A stretch of DNA of 64,000 nt from Microglena sp. YARC (GCA_022414725.1 CM039464.1:13772041-13836040); one strand, 5' to 3'. Shown: positions 48,578-60,394, numbered from the stretch's first letter. Program-made: numbers and translations. The notes: a model not told the origin generated them from the letters alone.

Positions 48578-49610
48578 GCTGTCATAATCATAATTGGCAT
48601 CATCATCATCATCATTGTCATAGTCACCACCACTACCATCACCATCATCATCACCACTATCACCATGTCATGCCATGGCCATTGTCGTCCTCGTCGTTAT
48701 CATCATCATGATCATCACCATCACCACTATCATCATGATCATCACCATCAACATGAACTGGCTCTGCATCTGCACCGTATGAGTTTATGCGCATCTTCTG
48801 CATTAGATCAATCTCAACTTGGGGATGGATCTAGCAATCTAGTGTGGGCTGAGATAGGGATAACCAGATTTTCACTAGCTCCATCTTGCTCATCCCAGCA
48901 GGCACTTTTCTCTACCATAGGCATCCTACAGTATGTACTTGTCTGCATTTACTTTATGAGTGCTTATGGATGCAAAGGGGGACCTGGGGTGGGTGGATGG
49001 GAGGTACAGGTGAAACGCCTGAAGCTCCATCATGCTCGGCAGGCAATGCTGCGATAAGGGGCGATAAGGGATGCCTATGGTAGAGAAAAGTGCCTGCTGG
49101 GATGAGCAAGGTGGAGCTAGTGAAAATCTGGATATCCCTATTTGAGCCCACACTAGATTGCTAGATCCATCCCTAGGTTAAGATTGGCCTAATGCAGAAG
49201 CTTCAGAAAAACTCATCTGGTGTAGATGCAGAGCCAGTGGCTCGGGTGGACATGACAGTACCAGGTCGGTGATTAACTAATTCGAGAATTAGCTTTACGT
49301 ACAGCGCGCCCCTCTCAGCCCGGCACAAATTTAGGCGTCTTTCTGTCTAATGCACGCACCCATTGCTGAGAATCCAGGGCCATGTGGTAGAGGCATACGT
49401 GCGGGGCTGTGAAGAGCACCTGAAGCAAGATCGGGAGTGGGTTGGTAATTACATGGGGCTGCATGCTGACGGAGGATGGAGAAGACGGGGAGAGATAAAC
49501 GAGAAATAGTTTAACGCAGCAGCTGGGAAATCTACCTCTTCGATTTCGGGATCAGATCGTCGAAGAAGTGCGGCAAAGCTCGCCGTGGTATCGTTACTTT
49601 GAGGTTGCAT
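45032..49610 (-). CDS. DCP1: mRNA-decapping enzyme subunit DCP1, six exons
   Basis: Exons on the minus strand are 49610-49536, 49419-49360, 48351-48261, 46756-46674, 46083-45575 and 45332-45032. All introns are GT-AG and all phases fit, giving 1119 nt (372 residues plus TGA). The first four exons and the start of exon 5 encode the EVH1-like DCP1 domain: residues 19-45 carry RSDPEIEE, LFTAPHVCLYHMALDSQQW, then SRKNVEGSLFLYKRR; the domain ends with NSEIHGIWFYEAEDL. The middle is a low-complexity Pro/Gln/Ala linker. The last ~35 residues (SQEEVRAKLRGAVSRLLAND, then FVDMMAAEL) match the DCP1 trimerisation helices. In known systems DCP1 activates the DCP2 decapping enzyme in cytoplasmic P-bodies. 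The ATG at 49610 is the only in-frame start before the domain. Introns hold a fold-back element and two hAT-like elements; the 3' flank holds repeated copies of the last exon edge. The assignment is firm; exact exon edges are inferred. Confidence 0.92.
46834..47586. mobile_element. non-autonomous hAT-like element in a DCP1 intron
   Basis: The ends are TAGGGTTG and CAACCCTA, with subterminal ACGTTTATACGTTTATACG motifs on both sides. A perfect 8-bp duplication GTTATAAT lies at 46826-46833 and 47587-47594. An 8-bp duplication with TAGGG termini is the hAT signature. No transposase frame is present. A second, inverted copy is at 54414-55148. Confidence 0.88.
47765..47952. mobile_element. 188-bp MITE with 8-bp target duplication
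   Basis: Ends TAGGGACCGGCA and TGCCGTTCCCTA are imperfect inverted repeats. ATCATGGA is duplicated perfectly at 47757-47764 and 47953-47960. The interior is rich in ATCATATGAT palindromes. It is inserted within a copied piece of DCP1 exon 4. Confidence 0.85.
48763..49234. mobile_element. fold-back element in DCP1 intron 2
   Basis: Left arm 48763-48930 and right arm 49065-49234 are inverted copies of each other at roughly 85-90 percent by eye (shared CTGGCTCTGCATC, GGATGGATCTAGCAATCTAG and TTTTCTCTACCATAGGCATC). The ~135-bp loop is unique. No coding frame. No certain target duplication was found. Confidence 0.75.
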
Positions 49611-50124
49611 CTTGAAAAATGGGTGTCTCGGGGTCTAACGCGCAGCAAATGATGGGAGAAAAGCTTGGATACGTAATATTTCCCAATCGGAACTGCGCAC
49701 TTTGAAGTCCGTAGGGCCTTCAGCACTACACCTAGTACAGCAAAGTTCACATGGAACGAGAGCCTCGGTGGAAAACTCTGGTTCCAATTCAGCGCGCGAG
49801 AGCTCTCCCAGCGCTAAATTTATGACGGTGTAGCAGCATAATGAATCCTCACGAATGTTGCCGATCCACGGATGGATATACCGGTAGAGCCCTGGATTTC
49901 ATTCTCTGTCTGCGAAGTTGTGGAGACACGACATGTTCCATTCACTCGTGATTGCAAGTTGCCACCTTACTCACGAACAAACACTATCCTACAGCAATAT
50001 TCAATGAAGAGCTTAATAACATGTTTATATTGGCGTTTGTTTTTGTCCACGGTAGTACGGTACAGATCATCTATTCATCTTCTCCCCCCTCCCCCCCCCC
50101 CCCCACCTCCACCTCCACCCCTAG

Positions 50125-50190
50125 AAGCTGCCAAGCGTGGCCGCCCAAAAGAAACAAAAGAAAGAAGTAAAGCTTGTGTACACTGCAACC
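50125..50190 (+). CDS. candidate internal exon with KRGRPK and CxxC
   Basis: A pyrimidine-rich tract ends in CACCCCTAG (50116-50124), followed by 66 bp and a strong donor GTATGT (50191). The exon reads AAKRGRPKETKERSKACVHCN. RGRP is an AT-hook core; KACVHCN could open a Zn2Cys6 or similar cluster. It points away from DCP1, so it may belong to a divergent gene starting near 49.9 kb. No flanking exon was confirmed. Confidence 0.35.
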
Positions 50191-50999
50191 GTATGTATTG
50201 ATTTTGTTAGTTGTCACAGGTTGCTGCGCAAGTTATGCGTAACAATTGAGTTGCAATCAAACACACGTGTGACGGGTCATTGTGTGTGTATGACAAGAAA
50301 TCAGAAATGAGCTTGTAGTTGTGAAGGACACACCGTTGGACGCTTCTTTTGCCAGCATTGCTACGGCGTTGTTGAGCCGTTCTTGCATGGTCTCGATACG
50401 GTTTATACATGAAGGAGATCGTGTTAAAAATACCTCAAAACATATTCCTATGTATTGCCAATACATAAATGAATGGTCGTATTGTAACAAGAGGCATACC
50501 GTTGAGCTTTCAGCACCAAAACAATGTGAAGCTGTTTCTTGTGGACACTTTCGCAGAATACAAGACTGTTCAGCCTTTGTTGACTTCGAGTTCGAAGTAC
50601 TAACCATGACAAAGTTGTGCGCGAGAACAGAACTTCTTAATATTTTTCTACTGCGTAATGTTTTGAGGAAACGCATGAGCAAGAACATCAGGTAGCTAGC
50701 CGTATACCCGAGTGACCGAAGGGAAATAAGGGATTGTTCCGTTTCGACTGATTTCGGGAAATGTGCCCGTTTTCTGTCCCGGAACGCAAATAATTGCTAA
50801 TCCATGCCATGAAGCAGGTGATCCAGCTATGGCCACGTCACGTGCCAACCCTTGGTTTCTCCCCAGGGTTGCACCATACTGTTTCTTCCCAGGTTTCATC
50901 CCTTCTCATCTTGCGTCATAAAACATCATCAGCACCTCCCACTCCCTCTTGTCTCGTTTCCTCGCTACTGCACCCTTTTGACTAAACGGATCAAATAAG

Positions 51000-53900
51000 A
51001 TGAACGCCTCTCTTCGGTTTACCTCCGGATCCGCTGCATGCGTGACTCGACCTGCCACTCAGTGCCGAAGGACCTGTGTCGTCGCCAAGGCCTCTAACGA
51101 TAAGGTATATGCCTTGATTTATATCCTTTGCGCCAATGCCTCTTGTGCGTGTCTTTGTGTGGAAGAGCCCCCCACCCACTATCTTCCTCAAAACGGTCCA
51201 CACAACCATCAGCGACCATGGGCAGACCACGCCACACACCTGACGTTCTCGCACACCGCCTTCCTAGCTTCCTACCACCCTATCTCCTGCCCAAAGCTTG
51301 TTTTCTGCTGAGTAGATGATAACCTCGGCATCAGATATGCCAGTCTCCCTGACCATATCCAATCCCTCTCCACCTAGGCTTCGTGCATGAATCTCCACCT
51401 AGGCGTCATGCATGAATCGATCTGATCAATGCCTATATCCTTTGTTTTTCATGCGCATCTGCCCAGAATCGGCGCGCTGGGGCGATGAGTCCCGACGAGT
51501 GGTGCTGACTAGGCAGAATCAGTTAAGATACGAAGTCGGCATGTACGGGAGGGTGGTGGGTGGGGTGGTGGGGGTCTGTCCTTGATCCCCCAGCGCCCAA
51601 GTACATTCAGTTGTCTGCCTCAGCTTGAACTCTTTCCTATATGGTTGGTTTTATTTTGTGGTTGTGGAGGGTGGGTGGTGTGTGGGGGGGAGGGGGGGCA
51701 CTTGGCTTCCCCTCTCACAACCCATTACCCTTCTCACCAGGTCACACCCTTGGACCAAAGCTCAGCCTGCTCAAGTCATGGGCCAGGCTCTCTCCCCACC
51801 CACTCCTGTACTCCTATACACCCTAGCATCCCTCTCATCCACACTAGCTCACATTAATGCAGTCATGCACCTAAGCTCCTAAGGCCTGCTAACTCACACC
51901 AGCTTACACCAGCTTACACCAGCTCAAGCCCCTCACACCAGCTCAAACCCCATCACTCCTCTCACTCAAGCCATCTTATTCCATCTACCCCTGAACCAGC
52001 TTACACCACCTCACACCAGCTCAAACCCCATCACTCCTCTCACTCACACCATCTTACACCAGCTACCCCTGTACCAGCTTACACCACCTCAAACCCCTCA
52101 CACCAGCTCAAACCCCATCACTCCTCTCACTCTCACCATCTTACACCAGCTACACAAGCTTACACTACCTCAAACTGAGCACCCCTCTCACTCACACCAG
52201 CTTACACCCCTGCACCTATTCCCCTGCACCTTGCTCAGTTCATGGGCCAGGCTCTCTCCCCACCCACACCTCTACTCCAATACAACCCATACATAACCCA
52301 TACAAAAACTATGCATAAACCCCAGCACTCATCTCACTCAAACCACTTTACACCCATGCACCTATTCCCCTACAGCCTGCTCTGGCTTCTTGGCTTGGCT
52401 ATCCCTCTCACAACCCATTGCCCCTCACACCTCTTTACACCCATGCACCCATTCCCCTGCAGCCTGCTCAGTTCATGGACCAGGCCTAGAAGCCTGCAGC
52501 TGCCGTCTTCATCTCTGCCCACCCACACCTCTACTCCTATGCAAACCATACATAAACCATACAAAATCAATGCATAAACCTGTGCTCCCCTCCCACTCAC
52601 ACCATTTACATCCATGCAGCCTGCTCAGTTCATGGACCAGGCTAAGAAGGCAGCGGCTGCCGTCTTCCTCTCTGCCTCACTCTTCCAGGCTGCTGTCCCT
52701 ATGGTAGGTTCATCCCCCAAACCCTAGATTGTATGCATGTAAGGTTGTCAAGTATGGTATCGTATAGGTATATTGTTTGATGTATGGATAGATAATATTA
52801 TGTCATACATCATACATGCCCTTTTTATAATGATATTCGCCTCCGCTACCAGAATCTGTTTACAGATATTTATAGGCATGTCCATGAGGATACCGACTTA
52901 ACCGTATGGAATGTGGAATTCTGCGATTCCACATTCAGAACCTTTATGAATGGAAATGGCACTAAGTCTTTTTGGAGCAACCTAGCCGACTATCTTTCTA
53001 CTTGTAGAAGAGCAAGACAGGAAGCCCTGGACTGCTTAGTGGCACCGTAATTTATTATCCCTTTTTTTCTTCTTGTGACTTCTCATTTGTTAGCTTCTTA
53101 CCTCCGCCACTGTAAGTGGTTGAGATCTGGGTCCTGCTCTAAGGGGTTTAATACCTACGCCACCAAAACGGTGGTTGGGAGTTTGGTTTGTTTGTCCTCG
53201 ACACACCCCTGATGTAATGGGGTTTTTTGCTTTGTGGGTGCTTTTTCTTTTTGTTTAAAGCACTGAGTCTCATACACCCTCGCGGTGTCAAGTAGACTTT
53301 AACATGTAATGTAATGTAATGTAATGTAATGTAATACGATGTGTCAATATATTGTCAAATACCGTATATCATACAATATTGTATGATATATCGCCTGATA
53401 ATCTTGGGGAGCAGTATAGCTTCCCTGTATGTATCCCATGTCTGCCAATATGTCCCATGCCTGTTCTAGTATCCCATGTCTGCCACTAAGGTCTCAAACG
53501 TGGTTTGAGCCGTTCACATGGTCTCAAACATGGTTTCGGCCTCTTTACGTGGTCTCCCAACACGTTTTCAACCTAACTTCAATATGTTCATATTTCGTCC
53601 ATGAGGTGTGTTTACATTAGCCAATTTTGATTCCTACCACCCTGGACATACTTTTCATAGTGATCATATTATTGGACGCGTGAACCCCCCGCTGTCTTCC
53701 GGCAGCGTGTCTTGAGCTCCCGACCGTCGAAGCCATTGCAGCAAGGGCTGGACCATTACTCAACCCCATCCAGCCTCGGGACATACTTATCATATGTAAA
53801 TCATCCTCACCATCTTATGACCCCCCCATCTGTTTCAAATGAGCACCTGAAGTCAGCACTACAATGTATCCACCTAGTTGTTTGTTGACTCTTTTGACCC

Positions 53901-56900
53901 CCACCATCCTGCACATACTTGTCATATGTAAATCATCCGCACCATCTTGTGTCCCCCACCATCTGTTTCAAATGAGCACCTGAAGTCAGTACTACAATGT
54001 AGCCAGCTAGTTGTTTTTTGACTCTTTTGATCCCAACCACTCAACACATATTTGTCGTTTGTAAATAATCCCCACCATCTTGTGTCCCCCACAATGTTTT
54101 TAAAACGAGCTCCTGAAGTCAGCACTACAATGTTGCCAGCTAGTTGTTTGTCGACTCTTTTGATCCCCACCACACTGGACGTACTTGTCGTGTGTTAATA
54201 ATCCCCATCCATCTTGTGATCCCCACCGCCCTGTACCTGCTTGTCATCTGCAGGATGCTGTTGCTGTTCCTCAGACTTCAGTGTGTGCTGTCAAGGCTTG
54301 TGACAATTATGACTTCAGCAACCAGGACCTTAGGAAGGTGAGAAGCTGTCAAGCATGTGCACTGCAGTATATGAAGTTGTGATTATCAAGACTTTATACC
54401 CATTCCTAGAACCCAGGGTTGGGAAGGAAACGTATATTTGTATTATTTTAAGCTGTAGAAACGTATGTATATAAGCGTATTCATATACCCGCATGCATAT
54501 AAACGTATGCATATACACGGATAATGTATGTAATTTATTGCACTTCTGGAGGACATACTGTTACACGGGTTTCAAGGTATTGCCCCGTTGCTAATTTCAT
54601 TGGCATAACATATCAACTCTCGGAAAAAGTATCTGGCAAGTTCAGGTTGTCCATCTCTCAGAAGAAGAAATCACGACCAGAAAGCGCATCGACCAATCTA
54701 AGGGAGCCATTCAATGCCGATAATATAAGTATTTAATTATGTTGCAATATTGTCCATGTTCACATTGCACTAGGCTTGCACCATCAATCCTTTAAGCCCA
54801 CAGCTTTTGGAATGGAAGGCTAGGAGGCGCTCTGAAACGCATGCTATCCTGGCTATCTAAATCTAACTTTAGGCCACATTTAAACAAAATGGTACTTGTG
54901 AAAGGTTAATTTGATTGTATGTTGTGATTTAGGAGGTCGCTATCTTTCCGATGAGCTATCTAAATGATTGTTTGACTAATGAACAAGATAGTTAATTGCC
55001 GGGATGTGTGCTGTACGTTTCGAAGTACAACTCTTACGTTTCTTCATGGCGTATACTCATGCGTTCCGATAAAAAGAAAAAAGCGGTGTGTACATACGTA
55101 TGAAGTCATACACGTATGAGTATACGCTCATATGTCGTCCCAACCCTACTCATACCTCGTGCCTCATACTGAAGCCTCATACCTCATACATCATGCCACA
55201 TGCCTCATGCCACATGCCACATACCTCATGTCTCATACATCATGCCACATACCCCATGCCACATACATCATGCCACATACCCCATGCCACATACCTCATA
55301 CATCATGCCTCATGCCACATACCTCATGTCTCATACATCATGCCACATACCCCATGCCACATACATCATGCCACATACCCCATGCCACATACCTCATACA
55401 TCATGCCTCATGCCACATACCTCATGTCTCATACATCATGCCACATACCCCATGCCACATACCTCATACATCATGCATCATGCCACATACATCATGTCTC
55501 ATACATCATGCCACATACCCCATGCCACATACCTCATACATCATGCCTCATGCCACATACCTCATACATCATGCCTCATGCCACATACCTCATGTCTCAT
55601 ACATCATGCCACATACCCCATGCCACATGCCTCATGCCACATACCTCATGTCTCATACATCATGCCACATACCCCATGCCACATACCTCATACATCATGC
55701 CTCATGCCACATACCTCATGTCTCATACATCATGCCACATACCCCATGCCACATACCTCATACATCATGCCTCATACCTCATACTGAAGCCCCATACCTG
55801 ATGCCTCATGCCTCAGGAGTTCTATACAAAGGGCTCCTTGAAAGGAGCCAACTTCAACGGAGCTAACTTGGCAGGTGTTGACATGTTCGGAGCGAACCTT
55901 TCAAGAGGAACTGCAGTAGGTAAGACTGTTGTGTTTCTGCGTATATCTGTGTTTGTGTACGTGTCTGTGTTTTTGTGTGTCTGTGTCTGTCAATCTGCGT
56001 TTTTTTGTACGTGTCTGTGTCTGTCTGTGTGTCCGTGTCTATCTGTGTTTTTGTTTACGTGTCTTTGCGTCTGTGCTTGTGTCTGTTTGTGTGTTTCTGT
56101 GTATGTGTGTTTGTGTATGTACATGTCTGTGCGTGTTTTTGCGTCTGTGCTTGTGTCTGTGTGTGTTTCTGTGTGTGCGTGTGTTTGTGTCTATCTGTGT
56201 TTGTGTGTATGTGTGTGTCCAGGTGATCAGGTGTCCTCCTCCCTTGGCTGGTTATCTACCTACCCAACTAACCAACTAATTATACATCTAACTCGAGGAC
56301 CAGCTAGCTAGCAAACTGACTACCGTAACTGGCTAACTGACTGACAAGCTAACTATTTTGCTAACTTTCTAACTTTCTAACTAACTGACTAATCAACTAT
56401 TCAGTTAGCTAGTTATCTAACTGACTAAGTAACTGACTAATCTAACTGACTATCTAACTGACTAACTTACTGACTATCTAACCGACTTACTTACTGACTA
56501 ATCAAGTAACTGGCTGGCTGCCTAACTAGCTCACCAACCAACTGACTGGCTGCATAAGCAACTAATTGACCTGGAGGTGCTGACTTCACTAACGCAGATC
56601 TAGGACAGGCCTTCCTTGATGATGCAGGTCTGACTGACGCTGTGTCCGTAAATGCAATTGTCTGCAGGTGCCGACTTCACTAACCCGGATCTAGGACAGG
56701 CCGACGTTGATGATGCAGGTCTGACTGACACTGTGTTTGTAAATGCAATTGTGTGCAGGTGCTGACTTCACAAACGCGGATCTAGGACAGGCCAACCTAG
56801 ATGGTGCCGATCTGACTGACTGACGCTGTGTTCGTAAACGCCATTGTCAGCCGAGTTGCCTTTGAGAAGGCCATTATTGATAACACAGACTTCACTGATG

Positions 56901-58453
56901 CCATTATTCGCAAGGTATGAGGGGGGAAGAGGGAAAGGGGGAACGGGGTGGAGAGAGAGGGGTGGTGGTGGTGGTGGTGGTGGTGGTGGGGGTGGTGGTG
57001 GGGGGGGAGATAGGCAGAGGGAAGGGGTCAAAGGAAAAGGGGTGCAGGTTGGTGGGGGCAGAGGGAAAGGAGGAAAGATATAAAAGGGGGGCAGGGTGGT
57101 GGGGGAACCAGGGAAAGAGACAGATTGGAAGGGGGCAGAGGGAAAGGGGGAACAGGGGGGCAGTGTGTGTGGTGGTGTGTGTGTGGTGGTGTGTGTGTGG
57201 GGGGGGGGGGGGGGGGGCAGGGGGGGGGGGGAGGGGGGGGATCAACAATATCTACTAACTCGCCTTTTCCTTAGTTCCTGTGCTGAAAAGCTGCATAGGT
57301 CTACATGAACAACTAACAGGCAAACAAACGAAAACAACTTAGTTCCTGTCCTTCGAGCTTCCCAGGACTGGAACAGCAACAAATAACTGAGGAACAAACA
57401 ACAACAACAACAATTTAGTTCCCGTGGTTTGCTTAGAACTGCCTAGGACTTCAACAACAACTAACAGACGAACAAACAAAAACACCAACAACTTAGTTCC
57501 TGTCCTTAGAGCTGCCTAGGACTGAAACAGTGACAATGAACAGACGAACGGACAAACAGCATCAGCAACTGAGTTCCTATCCTTAGAGCTTCCTAGGACT
57601 GAAACTACAACAAATAACTGACGAACAAACAGCAAAAACAACAACTTAGTTCCTGTGGTGTGCTTGGATCTGCCTAGGACTAAAACAACAACAACTAATC
57701 GACGAATAAACAACAACAACTTAGTTCCTGTCCTTAGAGCTGCCTAGGACTAAAACAACAACAACTAATCGACGAATAAACAACAACAACTTAGTTCCTG
57801 TCCTTAGAGCTGCCTAGGACTGAAACAGTTACAACGAACAGACAACCCGACAAACAAGCAACAGCACCAACAACGTAGTTCCTTTCCTTAGAGCTGCCTC
57901 AGACTGAAACAGCGACAAAAAACAGACAATCCGACAAACAAACAACAGCACCAACAACTCAGTTCCTGTCCTTAGAGCTGCCTAGGACTACAAAAACAAC
58001 AACTAACCGACGAACGAACAAACAACAACTTAGTTCCTGTGCTTAGAGCTGCCTAGGACTGAAACAGCAACACCGAACAGAAAAAGCAACAAACAAACAA
58101 CAGCACCAACAACTTAGTTCCTGTCCTAATAGCTGCCTAGGACTGAAACAACAACAACAAATAAAAACAACAACAACTGACAATAACCAACTACAACAAC
58201 TTCAACAACTAACAACAACGTACACTTACCCTCTCCTCTGTGCTTGTGCTATGCGCAGGACATCAACGACCGCATGTGCAAGAAGTAACAACAACTGACA
58301 ACAACAACTTCAACAACTAACAACAACATAGACTTACCCTCTCCTATGTGACTGTGCTATGCTCAGGACATCAACGATCGCATGTGCAAGACTGCCAAGG
58401 GTACCAACCCCAAGACTGGAGAGGACACCAGGACATCCCTTAACTGCTCTTAA
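51000..58453 (+). CDS. thylakoid-lumen pentapeptide-repeat protein, six exons, frame broken in exon 5
   Basis: Exons: 51000-51104, 52620-52703, 54254-54337, 55817-55919, 56759-56914, 58367-58453. Exon 1 is a chloroplast transit peptide (MNASLRFTSG..., Arg/Ser/Thr rich, VVAKAS at its end). Exon 2 encodes AKKAAAAVFLSASLFQAAVP, a hydrophobic thylakoid-transfer segment, followed in exon 3 by DAVAVP, a plausible lumen cleavage site. Exon 3 has two Cys and NYDFSNQDLRK. Exons 4-5 carry A(D/N)LxX pentapeptides (LKGANFNGANLAGVDMFGAN; ADFTNADLGQANLDGADL). Exon 6 ends DRMCKTAKGTNP...SLNCS. This is the layout of plant lumenal 15-17 kDa pentapeptide proteins, whose function is unknown. Phases fit at every junction (0,0,0,1,0) except that exon 5 is 156 bp where 152 is needed: TGAC is present three times at 56812-56823 but twice in the sister copies, causing a stop. 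This is either a real lesion or an assembly error. Intron 2 holds a LINE fragment and intron 3 a hAT-like element. Confidence 0.88.
51740..52619 (+). repeat. degenerate copies of exon 2 within intron 1 of the lumenal gene
   Basis: Versions of CCTGCTCAGTTCATGGACCA GGCT lie near 51765, 52226, 52372 and 52455, before the real exon at 52620. The 52455 copy also keeps GCAGCTGCCGTCTTC but has a TAG in frame. Between copies are C-rich ACACCAGCTTAC repeats. Confidence 0.85.
52818..53335 (+). mobile_element. 5'-truncated LINE copy in intron 2 of the lumenal gene
   Basis: The sequence is nearly identical to 40655-41152 of the LINE: end of the RT frame (ECPFYNDIRLRY onwards minus its start), TAA, 3' UTR, terminal segment and a TGTAA tail of six or seven units. 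Truncation at the 5' end is typical of target-primed reverse transcription. No clear target-site duplication was found. The near-identity implies recent insertion. It lies in sense orientation between exons 2 and 3 of the pentapeptide gene. Confidence 0.9.
54414..55148. mobile_element. second, inverted copy of the hAT-like element, in the lumenal gene
   Basis: Termini CAGGGTTGGG and CCCAACCCTA enclose sequence that is the diverged reverse complement of 46834-47586; for example, the segments on loss of a Leu-free AT region around GTCCATGTTCACATTGCACT match in inverse. Flanks CTAGAACC and CTCATACC agree at 5 of 8 positions, consistent with an old duplication. It sits in intron 3. Confidence 0.8.
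55150..55810. repeat. CAT-rich satellite in intron 3 of the lumenal gene
   Basis: Built of CATACC/CATGCC/CATCAT heptamer-like units in higher-order blocks. It runs to within a few bases of the exon 4 acceptor (CATGCCTCAG). Its long open frames are repeat artefacts. Confidence 0.8.
56577..56914 (+). repeat. 91-bp tandem triplication of the exon 5 acceptor region
   Basis: Starts at 56577, 56668 and 56759 are exactly 91 bp apart. Each has GADFTN(A/P)DLGQA in the right phase after an AG. Only the third continues into the rest of exon 5. Confidence 0.9.
57290..58200. repeat. ~70-bp minisatellite in intron 5
   Basis: Unit CTTAGTTCCTGTCCTTAGAG CTGCCTAGGACTGAAACAAC AACAACTAAC..., about twelve copies. 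Confidence 0.8.
58200..58366 (+). repeat. duplicated terminal-exon acceptor, alternative short C-terminus
   Basis: 58259-58288 reads DINDRMCKK-stop after TATGCGCAG; the real exon 6 at 58367 begins DINDRMCKT. Repeat spacing is 108 bp. Use of the upstream acceptor would remove the last 20 residues, including a conserved Cys. Confidence 0.8.
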
Positions 58454-58544
58454 GTCACCTTCAGTTCAGATCATTGGGTTGATTGTTGCAGGATAGCCTG
58501 AAACAGTGATACTAGTCTATATCTATGGTGTACTGAATCCAAGG

Positions 58545-58745
58545 TAATGCCAACGCCTGGTGGGGCGTGGTATTTAGGGAGCCCGGCTTACATCGGTAGG
58601 GGACGGCCTTCTACTTTACCTAGACAAAGCTACGATGGCGGTTGACAGCGACCGCGGACACTAAGGCGCACCCGCAGGGATTCGAACCTGGCACTTGCGT
58701 CGTTCAAGGATCTCAGCCATTGAGCCATTCGTTGAACGGAGATGA
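58545..58745 (-). mobile_element. tRNA-derived SINE, third copy
   Basis: The tail is AACGCCTGGTGGGGCGTGGT. The head has GGGATTCGAACC, a good B box on the opposite strand. It lies about 90 bp downstream of the lumenal gene stop codon, so it may be part of that transcript's 3' end. Confidence 0.75.
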
Positions 58746-58891
58746 ATCCAAGGTACATGTACCAGAGATATAGATTAGTACAAGGCTATCCTGCTACATT
58801 GATAAGGTGAACTAATGGGTCAATGAGATCGAACGCAACCCAGGATTCTTCCAATCCTGATTTTTGAATGCGCCCAATCCTGATTTTTGAT

Positions 58892-59000
58892 TATGTATGT
58901 ATGTATGTTACAGTCCAGGGGTAGGCCAAATAGGCTGAAGGGACTTGCCCAACCGTATAGGAAGGGCTTAAAAGAACAAGCACTGATGACCTGAGCCTGA
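58892..59000 (+). mobile_element. interspersed repeat, same family
   Basis: ATGTATGTTACAGTCCAGGG through GCACTGATGACCTGAGCC. A degenerate inverted copy is at 59120-59195. Confidence 0.7.
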
Positions 59001-59458
59001 TTTTTGATTGCTGCAAATCTAAACTGGCCAAATTAGATGGGTGGGTCCCTGAGATACTTCTCGTTTGCCAAATAAAATAATGAGTGTGGAAACCTTCACT
59101 TCTTATTCTCGTTCCTGTAACAGCCTTGCCTCTTTGTATGGTTTGGCAAGTGCCTTTTTGGGTACCCCTGAACTGTAAAAATACATACATTCAAAGATGT
59201 GTTATAAAACCTCCCGGATGCTGTGTCCTCGCGGTCTTCCTATTCCAAATCCACCGCCAGTGGGATACCTAAGATTGTTTTGTATTTGATTGTTACATGG
59301 TTGTACACCCTACTCTGGGCTGGTCGCTGTTATGCAACTCCAAGCCCCCCCGAAACTAGGGAGCACACTATGCGCATAAGACAGTTTGGAGAAGACTGTT
59401 TCTTCCTCTTCCATGTCTATATTTGTATATGGATGTCTGATCCCGTTTCGACAAATGT

Positions 59459-59650
59459 TTCATGGTTGATCATTCGTTGAACCGACGAAGGTGCTGGGTT
59501 CAAATCCCTACGGGTGCGCTGCAGTGTTCTGTAGTGTTCGTGGTCGCTGTGAACCGCCATGGACCCTATGGTAGCGGTGTTCAGATAAAGTAGCAGCCCG
59601 TTCTCCCATAATACCACGCCCCACCAAGCGTTTCCATTACTTTTTTATGG
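59459..59650 (+). mobile_element. tRNA-derived SINE, fourth copy
   Basis: The head has TGGTTGATCATTCG and GGTTCAAATCC; the tail is CCCCACCAAGCGTTTCCATT ending in a short T run. It is inverted relative to the copy at 58545, about 700 bp away. Confidence 0.75.
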
Positions 59651-60394
59651 ATGCAAAAAAAACAGGGAGCAACTTGAAACTAAGCATAGAAGGCTCCGTC
59701 GGATCAAATCACATCCTTCTAGACTAGGGTTAGTATAGGGAGACCCACCCTATGGGGCGAAAATTCTCCTTGTAAAAAACCAAGGTACACTCCGTTGTCC
59801 CTACAGTAACTTCAACTTGGTTACATGGCTCCAGCCAGCAATTTGGCTGCTTGCCGTCTTCGGCAGGGAAAATATAATCGTTATAAAATACAATAAAAGT
59901 CTGAGCATTCTTATCCAAATATACTAGATCCAATCTCTTCATACATTCCCCACACTAAGCCATCTGATGTCATCCAAGTGCGCCTACTTTGCATATTGTA
60001 AGAGGGGCACCACCATTCGAACTGAATCCTCGTGTCGCGCTGGTTTGTGTCGGGAGACCCACCTCCTGGGGTGAAAGTCCTTTCACACACAAAAAATCCA
60101 ACGAACTGACCCTACCGCCAGCACATGTATACCGTGGCTCTGTCCTTCGAAAGTGTTACACACTTACAGGTGGTTGGCCCCAGTGAAAGCAAACTGGTCC
60201 CCTCAACCTCACGTCTCGTACCATAACGAGGCGTACGATTTATTTATTTATTACACTCATACACTCCTACGTAAAAATGATTTCTCTCCCGGAATCCCCA
60301 TCAGGGTTTTCAAGGGTGCTTCAAAATCTTCGTTTGTAGACATACAGTTTTTCGAAATCTACGTTTCATGGGCCCAAATCAACGTCTCATAGGC

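Noticed and set aside
55088..55866. Three overlapping 195-244 codon plus-strand frames
   Set aside because: CAT-rich satellite; only the end (from 55817) overlaps a real exon.
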